Shown here: piece by piece, positions 1-5,491 of the stretch
How positions within the stretch are numbered: position 1 is the first letter of the stretch
How the letters are laid out: each line of letters starts with the position of its first letter
Source of the DNA: JBIOJM01 sp044450785
GTDB taxonomy: Bacteria; Planctomycetota; Planctomycetia; Isosphaerales; Isosphaeraceae
NCBI GenBank assembly: GCA_044450785.1
Contig: JBIOJM010000400.1
Location: 1 to 8,777, forward strand
Direction: 5' to 3'
Length of the DNA: 8,777 nt
Program-made: the position numbers and the translations under genes
Notes under the pieces: model-generated
What the model was told of the DNA's origin: nothing
The model's database searches: none
The model's input: the letters and a program-made list of their open reading frames with translations, nothing else

Positions 1-222
1 GTTTCATTGAGATCATCAGCACAAAACCTCCGATAACAGAAGAGTCGCCACACGTAAGTGTGAGTGGCATAGAGAGTTGCTCCGGCGAGCTGATTAACGA
101 AGACCCGGACGCGGCTCAAATCCCGGTGACGGCATGACGGTGATGACGGCAATGACGCTGGAAAACACGCTCGGTGTGTATTCTCTCTTCGTACTCGACG
201 TTCGCGCCATCACCGTCTCACC
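1..222. other. Intergenic DNA with no recognised gene
   Basis: No reading frame here has a recognisable product or a ribosome binding site. I see only minor structure: a short hairpin (CACAC at 49-53 pairing with GTGTG at 58-62) and an imperfect direct repeat (TGACGGCATGACG at 127-139, TGACGGCAATGACG at 144-157). A frame opening at 174 on the plus strand runs through the palindromic element to the right and is judged spurious. The stretch could be the 3' flank of a gene lying outside the window. Confidence 0.5.
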
Positions 223-453
223 CCAATACCGTTGAATCAGTGATCAATCGAAGACAGCAAAGGATTCGTTCTCGTTCCCACGCTCCGCGTGGGAACGTTC
301 TCCCCGACGCCCCGCGTCGTCGGACCAGAACCGAGGCTTCCCCGATCGAGCGGACGCAGAGCGTCCCAGACATGCGTCCCCACGCGGAGCGTGGGGACGA
401 GGAATCGCAATTCCTTGTCCCCCCAGTAATTGACGCTAATTCAACGGTATTGG
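223..453. repeat. Composite palindromic element bounded by 15-bp inverted repeats (BIME/MITE-like)
   Basis: Perfect 15-bp inverted repeats bound the element: CCAATACCGTTGAAT at 223-237 and its reverse complement at 439-453. Weaker similarity continues inward for about ten bases. Between them lie four perfect hairpins with 3-nt loops: 273-283/287-297 (arm CGTTCCCACGC), 305-310/314-319 (CGACGC), 352-357/361-366 (GGACGC) and 375-385/389-399 (CGTCCCCACGC). A fifth stem (arm GACGAGGAAT, one G-T mismatch) follows at about 397-420. The two large hairpins are related in sequence, as in REP/BIME elements mobilised by RAYT transposases. No target-site duplication is evident and no transposase is encoded. 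The boundaries are seen directly. Mobility is inferred. Confidence 0.7.
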
Positions 454-501
454 TTTTAAGGCGGCCGGCAGGTGGAAATAGACCCGGGGCCGAGTGATCA
501 G

Positions 502-524
502 AGGACGGATTGCCAATCCGTCCT
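502..524. repeat. Perfect 10-bp-stem palindrome
   Basis: AGGACGGATT at 502-511 pairs perfectly with AATCCGTCCT at 515-524 across a 3-nt GCC loop. It lies about 75 bp beyond the antitoxin stop codon, so it could end that transcript. However, no T-run follows it on the minus strand, so an intrinsic terminator is unlikely. Its form (perfect stem, 3-nt loop) matches the hairpins of the neighbouring composite element and suggests another dispersed palindromic repeat. It could still stabilise the 3' end of the toxin-antitoxin mRNA. Confidence 0.6.
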
Positions 525-599
525 ACGAGATTTTGAGCGTTAATTCACGCGCGACGCCTGAGAGAATGCGAGTCGGCTCAACAGGCTGATATCCTATTC

Positions 600-890
600 C
601 TACGGCCCCAACGCAGCCGCCACAGCATCGGGATTCTGGGCTGCAACTGTGAGCAAGGCGCGCGCTGGACCTTCGGGCCGTCGCCGGCCCTGTTCCCAGT
701 TTTGAAGGGTCGAGACGCTCACGCCGATCATCAAGGCGAATTCCGATTGAGACTTGCCTAACCGTTGTCTGATCGCCTTAACGTCAGGCGGTGCAAACTC
801 GGCCGCCCGACTCGGTTCGAGCTCGCCTCGCCGAATGGCTCCGGCTTGTCGAACACTGGCGACCAACCGATCAAAACTCTGTTTCTTCAT
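600..890 (-). CDS. higA2: HigA2/NadS-type XRE antitoxin
   Basis: This 96-residue protein is the predicted antitoxin of a type II toxin-antitoxin module. It would bind and neutralise the HigB-like toxin encoded just upstream and, with it, repress their shared promoter. The C-terminal half is an XRE-type helix-turn-helix: RQRLGKSQSEFALMIGVSVS (about residues 41-60), then TLQNWEQGRRRPEGPARALL, a pattern typical of HigA2/NadS antitoxins. The N-terminal part (FDRLVASVRQAGAIRRGELEP) is the expected toxin-binding extension. A longer in-frame reading continues upstream to 1262, but it overlaps the toxin gene antisense-free in another frame. The ATG at 890 is preferred because its ATGA overlaps the toxin stop codon, giving tight translational coupling. 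Its length is normal for the family and there are no signs of decay. Confidence in the family is high; activity is untested. Confidence 0.9.
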   Translation of the reverse strand: MKKQSFDRLVASVRQAGAIRRGELEPSRAAEFAPPDVKAIRQRLGKSQSEFALMIGVSVSTLQNWEQGRRRPEGPARALLTVAAQNPDAVAAALGP

Positions 891-1204
891 CCAAATTCCT
901 CTCGTACCAGTTGGCCCAGGAATCGAAGTTGGCGAGGCGTCAAGTCCTTTTCTTCGTTCTTGCGATAGGCGTAAAGCATGTAGAACGTTTCGCTCGCTCC
1001 ATCCCAATAGTAGATGATGCGGCATCCTCCACGTTTGCCTTTCCCCGGGAGACCCCACCGAATCTTGCGCAAGCCGCTGCTTTTGGGGATCACGACGCCC
1101 GCTTCGGGTCGAAAGATCAAAGTGGATTGGAGGGCGTAGTACCCTTCGTGGTCCAACAATTCGTCGATGACCTCTGTGAAGATGGGCGTTTCGAGGAATC
1201 GCAT
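887..1204 (-). CDS. higB2: HigB2-type RelE-superfamily toxin
   Basis: The predicted product is a 105-residue ribosome-dependent mRNA endonuclease of the RelE/HigB superfamily, the toxin of a type II pair. It resembles my recollection of Vibrio cholerae HigB2 along its whole length: IF...I.ELL..E.Y..LQ near the N-terminus, then SGLRKIRWGLPGKGKRGGCR (about residues 43-62), IIYYW, and a C-terminal YRKNEEKDLTPRQ segment. The GLRKIR and GKGKRGG basic stretches and the YAYRKNEK-like motif are family hallmarks. The ATG at 1204 is the only reasonable start, because an in-frame TGA lies six codons upstream and no other start codon falls between. No Shine-Dalgarno sequence is visible. The toxin gene comes first and the antitoxin second, the usual higBA order. 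The gene is intact, so it must presumably be held in check by the antitoxin. Confidence 0.9.
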   Translation of the reverse strand: MRFLETPIFTEVIDELLDHEGYYALQSTLIFRPEAGVVIPKSSGLRKIRWGLPGKGKRGGCRIIYYWDGASETFYMLYAYRKNEEKDLTPRQLRFLGQLVREEFG

Positions 1205-1211
1205 GCTCTCG

Positions 1212-1240
1212 ATTGTACGTCAATGGCGGATAGCGATCAA
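1212..1240 (-). promoter_or_regulatory. Sigma70-like promoter of the toxin-antitoxin operon
   Basis: Read on the minus strand, TTGATC (1240-1235) is followed after exactly 17 bp by TACAAT (1217-1212), matching the bacterial consensus at four and five of six positions. The predicted start of transcription falls at about 1205, right at the toxin ATG, so the mRNA may be leaderless. A perfect 7-bp inverted repeat (TCTCGAT at 1207-1213, ATCGAGA at 1253-1259) brackets the promoter and is a candidate operator for autorepression. AGCGATC is also repeated at 1232-1238 and 1249-1255. Sequence match only. Confidence 0.5.
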
Positions 1241-1315
1241 GACGCAAGAGCGATCGAGACAACGGACATCAGATATACCTTCGAAACAGATGAGGAACCC
1301 ACACAGCAGACAGAA

Positions 1316-1340
1316 ACGAGCGAGGTTGCAGGTTGCTCGT
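1316..1340 (-). terminator. Possible weak terminator after the TPR-glycosyltransferase gene
   Basis: On the minus strand, ACGAGC (1340-1335) can pair with GCTCGT (1321-1316) across a 13-nt loop. It is followed by TTTCTGTCTG, a partly T-rich tail. It sits 17 bp after the stop codon at 1357, between the two-gene unit and the promoter of the toxin-antitoxin pair. The short stem and interrupted T tract make it a weak candidate. Confidence 0.3.
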
Positions 1341-1356
1341 CCAAGCCACGCTTAGA

Positions 1357-2823
1357 CTAACGAGCTTTGTCCTCCGTCCTGATCCTTGCCTCCATCTCGC
1401 TCGCGATCCGCTCGAAGAGATCGTCCCAATCACCCCGCGTCGTCTGTCGGAACAACCGCATCGTGGGATACCAAGGACTATCCAGCCGGTCCGCCAGCCA
1501 TCGCCAGTCCGGTGCGAAGGAGAGTGCGACCCAGACTGGGACTCCCAGCGCCCCGGCCAGGTGCGCCAGCGACGTGTCAGGAGTGATCACCAGATCGAGG
1601 TTTCGCATGACCGCCGCGATCTCCATGAAGTCAGCCAGCCGGCCGCCCAGATCGGTCACGGGAAATCGGCTCTCGACCTCGCCGAGCTGTTCGGTTCCCA
1701 AGCCATTCTGGAGGCTGAAGAGCCGGACGTCCGCCAGCCTGGCCACGGGCTCGAGCTGAGCAAGCCGGAAGGAACGCTCGCGATCTCTTCGATAGCGAGG
1801 ATTTCCCTGCCAGACGATGCCGATCTTGCACCCCCGGGCTGGATCCAGCTCGCGGCTCCACTGCCCGACGAGGGATTCGTCAGCCGTGAGATAAGGGACC
1901 TCGGCCGGGACCGAGTCCAAGGTTGTCCCCAAGATTCTGGGCAGGCTCATCAACGGGGAGTAAACCTCGAACTCCGGTAAGAGAGTTCCTGCGACGATCA
2001 CCTGCTCGATGCCCGGACAGCTCGCCACCAGGCGAGCGAGCAACGGCTGACAGTGCAGGATCACGCGGCCCCCCCGCTCCCGGACCAGGGGCGCATAGCG
2101 GATGAACTGAAGAGTATCCCCCAGCCCATGGTCGGCATACAGCAGGATCGATCGCCCGTCGAGAGGAGCTCCGTCCCAGACAGGCTGCCGGAAGGCGGGT
2201 ATCGAAAAGTCCTTGCACTTCAACCGCCACTCATACTCGGCCCATCCCTGCTCGAAGTCGCCCATCTGGAGCCGGCAAAGTGCCCGGCTCAGGTGAACCT
2301 GCGGATGGTCGGGCTGGAGGAGCAATGCCTGATCGTAACACGCCGCCGCCTCGGCCAGCCGTGCCTGCGCGCGGAGCGCATTCCCCAGGTTATTGTGGGC
2401 GTCGAGATAGTCAGGCCTGAGATGGACGGCCCGTCGATAGCAGGCCACCGCCTCGTCGAGCTTCCCCTGATCCTGAAGCAGATTGCCGAGGTTGCTATGA
2501 GCTTCGGCGTGGTCAACATTGGCGTGAAGGGCGCGCCGCAAGCAGGCCTCGGCATCGGTGACCCTTCCTTGAGCCTGCAGCGCGACCCCCAGGTTGTTCA
2601 GGGCCTGGTGATGATTGGGCTCGAGGCGGATGACCTGCTCATAGTTCGCCACCGAATCGACGAGCTTCCCGCGCAGTTGATTGACCACACCGAGCAGGTA
2701 CCACGCCGAAGCGGCGGAGGGGTCAAACTCGAGGATTTTACGGATGACGTGGTCGGCGCGCGGCAAGTCGCCAGCCTGAATGAGTTTCTCGCCGAACGCC
2801 AGCAGTTCCCGGATCGTTGCCAT
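1357..2823 (-). CDS. TPR-repeat protein with GT9/SPINDLY-like glycosyltransferase domain
   Basis: This 488-residue protein joins an N-terminal solenoid of 34-residue tetratricopeptide repeats to a glycosyltransferase-like C-terminal half. The repeats run from about residue 3 to 206, clearest at 37-70, 71-104, 105-138 and 139-172, with the pattern ALNNLG...GR..DAEAC.RRAL. The C-terminal half (about 225-475) has ILLYADHGLGDTLQFIRYAP (226-245) and TPDTSLAHLAGALGVPVW (414-431), resembling the nucleotide-sugar-binding end of heptosyltransferase-like GT-B enzymes. Acceptor and donor are unknown. TPR-linked enzymes of this kind often modify proteins or surface sugars. No signal peptide or membrane segment is seen, so it is presumably cytoplasmic. 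It starts 25 bp after the PilT-like gene ends and is probably co-transcribed with it. No convincing Shine-Dalgarno sequence precedes the ATG at 2823; an AAGGA lies 18 or more bases away. Translation may depend on the upstream gene. Confidence 0.85.
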   Translation of the reverse strand: MATIRELLAFGEKLIQAGDLPRADHVIRKILEFDPSAASAWYLLGVVNQLRGKLVDSVANYEQVIRLEPNHHQALNNLGVALQAQGRVTDAEACLRRALHANVDHAEAHSNLGNLLQDQGKLDEAVACYRRAVHLRPDYLDAHNNLGNALRAQARLAEAAACYDQALLLQPDHPQVHLSRALCRLQMGDFEQGWAEYEWRLKCKDFSIPAFRQPVWDGAPLDGRSILLYADHGLGDTLQFIRYAPLVRERGGRVILHCQPLLARLVASCPGIEQVIVAGTLLPEFEVYSPLMSLPRILGTTLDSVPAEVPYLTADESLVGQWSRELDPARGCKIGIVWQGNPRYRRDRERSFRLAQLEPVARLADVRLFSLQNGLGTEQLGEVESRFPVTDLGGRLADFMEIAAVMRNLDLVITPDTSLAHLAGALGVPVWVALSFAPDWRWLADRLDSPWYPTMRLFRQTTRGDWDDLFERIASEMEARIRTEDKAR

Positions 2824-2848
2824 GGTGACCGTATTCGTCAGTCCTTTT

Positions 2849-3910
2849 TTAGTGGATCCCGCGCATGCCGAGCGCGACGGCCTCGGTATTGGTCGCCAGC
2901 CGCATCGCCTCTGTGCCCGAAATGACTTTATCGTGGTAGAGATCGAGCAGATGCTGGTCGAACCGCTGCATGCCTCCCTCGCGGCCGCCGATGAAGTCGC
3001 TGAGGTCGCTCAGCCGGTTTTCCATGATGTATTTGGACGTGACGGGCCCGCCGCGGAGGATCTCCATGGCCGGGCGGCGGTTACCGTCACGCGTGACGGC
3101 CAGGCGTTGCGAGATGACGGCCTCGAGCGAGCTGGCCAGTTGCGAGGTGGCGATCGCACGTTCCTCGGGAGGCACCATCGCCAGGATCCGCTCGATCGTC
3201 TGCGCCGCGTTCGAGCTGTGCACCGTGGCAAAGACCTGGTGGCCGGTATCCGCGGCCCGCAGGGCCATCCGCATGGTCTCGCTGTCGCGCAGCTCGCCGA
3301 CCAGGATCACGTCCGGATCCTCCCGCAATGCCTGTCTGAGCCCTTGCTCGAACGCCGGCGTATCCTGGCCCACCTCGAGCTGCGAGATCATGGCCTTCTG
3401 GTTGGTGTGCACGTACTCGACGGGGTCTTCGATGGTGATGATCTTGCAGCGGTAGGAGTTGTTGAGCAGGTCGACCATCGCCGCCATGGTCGTACTTTTG
3501 CCGCTGCCGGTCGTGCCGGTGAGGAGCGTCATTCCCCGGAGCGACAGGGTGATATCGCGCAGCACGGCCGGTAAATGCAGCTCATCGAGCGTCGGAACCT
3601 TGAGCCGCACGACCCGCAGCACCATCGCCGGAGTACCCAGGTGGCTGTAGACGTTGCAACGAAACCGGGATACGCCCGGGATCGCGTGCGAAAAGTCGAG
3701 GCCCTGGACCATCGCTTGATCGAGCTGTTCGGCTTTGAGGCCGTGTTTGATCGAGAGGATGAACTGGCGCAGCTCCTCGTTCGAGACCGGCGGCGACTCG
3801 ACCGTGCGGATCTGCCCGTTGATCCGCAACAGAGGCGCGGCGGCAGTCTGGAAGTGCACGTCCGAGGCGCCTTCTTCGACCGCGAACCGGATCAATTGGT
3901 CGAAATTCAT
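2849..3910 (-). CDS. pilT: PilT-like type IV pilus retraction ATPase
   Basis: This 353-residue protein is a secretion/motility hexameric ATPase of the PilT/GspE superfamily, expected at the cytoplasmic base of a type IV pilus, where it powers pilus disassembly. All nucleotide-handling motifs are present: Walker A GTTGSGKST (132-140), Asp box ITIEDPVEY (158-166), Walker B DPDVILVGELRD (198-209) and His box TGHQVFATVHS (222-232). The N-terminal PAS-like region starts with the typical GASDVHF (14-20). Length is normal for PilT. The C-terminal AIRNLIRE motif linked to retraction in well-studied PilT proteins is not recognisable; the equivalent region reads TSKYIMENRLSDL (291-303). It may therefore be a paralogue rather than the main retraction motor. 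The ATG at 3910 has a GGGGAT stretch about nine bases upstream as a possible ribosome binding site. It is the first gene of a probable two-gene operon with the TPR-glycosyltransferase. No other pilus genes lie in the window. Confidence 0.9.
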   Translation of the reverse strand: MNFDQLIRFAVEEGASDVHFQTAAAPLLRINGQIRTVESPPVSNEELRQFILSIKHGLKAEQLDQAMVQGLDFSHAIPGVSRFRCNVYSHLGTPAMVLRVVRLKVPTLDELHLPAVLRDITLSLRGMTLLTGTTGSGKSTTMAAMVDLLNNSYRCKIITIEDPVEYVHTNQKAMISQLEVGQDTPAFEQGLRQALREDPDVILVGELRDSETMRMALRAADTGHQVFATVHSSNAAQTIERILAMVPPEERAIATSQLASSLEAVISQRLAVTRDGNRRPAMEILRGGPVTSKYIMENRLSDLSDFIGGREGGMQRFDQHLLDLYHDKVISGTEAMRLATNTEAVALGMRGIH

Positions 3911-3954
3911 GGGAGATCCCCGTGATCATGAACAATTCTCACGCATCTCGTCGA

Positions 3955-3983
3955 AACCTACGATGCGCCTGGGCGTGCGTCAA
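3955..3983 (-). promoter_or_regulatory. Candidate promoter of the pilT-like operon
   Basis: On the minus strand, TTGACG (3983-3978, five of six to consensus) is followed after 17 bp by TAGGTT (3960-3955), which keeps the critical first, second and last bases of the -10 box. The predicted transcript would begin near 3948 and carry a leader of about 38 nt with the GGGGAT ribosome binding site. The spacing is ideal but the -10 box is poor. Confidence 0.4.
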
Positions 3984-4126
3984 GCAGGCTCTTGGTTCCG
4001 CATCTGCCCAAGGCGCGGTAGCATCTTGCTATTGGATTCACCCATGAACCCGCTCGGGAGGCTGGTTCCTCCCGTGCTCGAGGCCCCGCTCACACGGTGT
4101 CGCGCTCATGATCCGGGCATCACAAA

Positions 4127-5308
4127 ATGGCTGAGCCGCGTGGGATCGACCGGCGGGATCTCGAGCCGAAGCTGGAGCGAGCGTTCGACTTCGGCGCCCG
4201 GCAGGTTCGCGCGACCATCCTGCGCGACCCGGACTTTTTTCCGAACTACACGAGAGGAGGGCGATGGAGACATCGCGGCGAGAGCTGGACCGACTGGTGC
4301 GCGGGCTTCCATGCCGGGATGATGTGGCTGATCGCCGGGCGGACCGGCGATGCCTGGTGGCGGGAGAGGGCCGAGCACTATTCGCTGCTCCTGGAGCCTC
4401 GTCAGCACGACCGCGAGGTCCATGACCTCGGGTTCATCTTCTTGAACGCCTATCTTCCGTGGTATCGCTCGACGGGTGATGATCAGCTCCGCCGGGTCCT
4501 GATCACGGCCGGCCGGACGCTGGCCCTGCGGTTCAATTCTCGCGGGGCTTACCTCCGCTCGTTCGTGGCGCCCGAGAGCCTGTTCATCGACATCATGATG
4601 AACGTGCCGCTGATCTTTTACGCCGCGCGCGAGACCGATGACCAGGATCTGCACCGCCTGGCCCTGGCTCACTGCCGCACGACCGAGAGCACCTTGGTGC
4701 GTCCCGACGGCTCGACCGCGCACGAGGGCATCTTCGATCCAGGCACCGGCGCGTTCCTGCGGCAGGCGACTCATCAAGGACTCCGCGCCGATTCGACCTG
4801 GGCGCGCGGACTGGCGTGGTCGCTTTATGGCTTCGGTACGGTGTTCACGTACACTGGCGGGGCCGCCGATCTGAGCGTTGCACAACGCAACGCCGACTGC
4901 TTCATCGCCCGCTCCACGGGCGACCTGATTCCCCCCTGGGACTTTGACGTGCCGGACGGGCCCGACCGCATCGTCGACAGCTCGGCCGCCGCCATCGCCG
5001 CCTCAGGCTTGTGGGACCTTGCGTCGCTCACCTCCCCGCGCGACCCGGCGCGGGCCAAGCGGTATCGGGACGCCACCCTGACCCTTCTCCTTTCCCTCTG
5101 CGACGATCGGTACCTGGCCTGGTCTACCCCCGGCTGGGAAGGTGTCGTGAAGCACGGCGTTTATCATTTCCACAAAAAACTGGGCGTCGATGAGTCCGTG
5201 ATGTGGGGCGACTTCTTCTTTCTCGAAGCCGTCGACAAGGTCCTGCGTGACGGCGTGGCGGGCTCGATGCCCACCGAGGATTCGATCCAAGGCGGGCTGA
5301 GTGAGTGA
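4127..5308 (+). CDS. Family 88 glycoside hydrolase, unsaturated glucuronyl hydrolase-like
   Basis: This 393-residue protein fits family GH88, (alpha/alpha)6-barrel enzymes that hydrate and release the unsaturated uronic acid left at the non-reducing end of oligosaccharides by polysaccharide lyases. Family features in order: WTDWCAGFHAGMMWL (54-68), VHDLGF (98-103) and FIDIMMN (153-159), whose Asp100 and Asp155 correspond to the two key aspartates of Bacillus unsaturated glucuronyl hydrolase. They are followed by WARGLAWSLYGF (225-236), DSSAAAIAASGL (284-295), the His-rich KHGVYHFHK (342-350) and WGDFFFLEA (360-368). No signal peptide is seen, so it should act in the cytoplasm on imported oligosaccharides. 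No Shine-Dalgarno sequence precedes the ATG at 4127; no better in-frame start is obvious. It is divergent from the pilT-like gene and lies 183 bp before a uronate-dehydrogenase-like gene on the same strand, suggesting a link to uronic acid use. GH105 is the main alternative. Confidence 0.88.
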   Translation: MAEPRGIDRRDLEPKLERAFDFGARQVRATILRDPDFFPNYTRGGRWRHRGESWTDWCAGFHAGMMWLIAGRTGDAWWRERAEHYSLLLEPRQHDREVHDLGFIFLNAYLPWYRSTGDDQLRRVLITAGRTLALRFNSRGAYLRSFVAPESLFIDIMMNVPLIFYAARETDDQDLHRLALAHCRTTESTLVRPDGSTAHEGIFDPGTGAFLRQATHQGLRADSTWARGLAWSLYGFGTVFTYTGGAADLSVAQRNADCFIARSTGDLIPPWDFDVPDGPDRIVDSSAAAIAASGLWDLASLTSPRDPARAKRYRDATLTLLLSLCDDRYLAWSTPGWEGVVKHGVYHFHKKLGVDESVMWGDFFFLEAVDKVLRDGVAGSMPTEDSIQGGLSE

Positions 5309-5415
5309 TGCTGAGGGTGCGTAGTGCGGGGAGTGGGGTCGGGAAACGGTCGGCCCCATCACTTGGAATCGCGATCCGGTTTTCGACTCGCCCGACTTTA
5401 TCCCGACTCATGACG

Positions 5416-5424
5416 TGCTACACT
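5416..5424 (+). promoter_or_regulatory. Possible extended -10 promoter for the SDR gene
   Basis: TGC followed by TACACT (5419-5424) fits an extended -10 element (TGn plus four of six bases of TATAAT). No good -35 box lies 16-18 bp upstream. Transcription would start near 5431, leaving a leader of about 60 nt. If real, the SDR gene has its own promoter besides any read-through from the GH88 gene. Confidence 0.25.
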
Positions 5425-5491
5425 ATGACACTTTGCTCGGGCGTGGCAGACCGAGCGTGCTCCGCAGGACCAAGCCGCGAGGACTTCGACC

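Noticed and set aside
174..497. Plus-strand reading frame of 107 codons across the palindromic element
   Set aside because: Its translation is mostly the arms of the hairpins (RSRSHAPRGN, MRPHAERGDE), it has no ribosome binding site and no domain. It is a by-product of the repeat.
891..1262. Upstream extension of the antitoxin frame to position 1262
   Set aside because: It lies entirely over the toxin gene in another frame, has no recognisable sequence, and the ATGA overlap at 887-890 explains the start well.
791..1360. Plus-strand frame of 189 codons opposite the toxin-antitoxin genes
   Set aside because: It is antisense to two well-recognised genes, and its sequence resembles no family.
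2053..2925. Plus-strand frame of 290 codons opposite the TPR-glycosyltransferase
   Set aside because: It is the shadow of a repeat-rich, GC-rich coding strand; the minus-strand product has clear TPR and glycosyltransferase motifs.
4055..4074. Hairpin CGGGAGG-CTGGTT-CCTCCCG before the GH88 gene
   Set aside because: A 7-bp stem without a T-run or repeat partner, in a GC-rich intergenic region. It is too weak to call a terminator or regulatory element.
5333..5355. GGGGTCG / CGGCCCC stem after the GH88 gene as an intrinsic terminator
   Set aside because: The stem contains a G-T pair, the loop is nine bases and no T tract follows.
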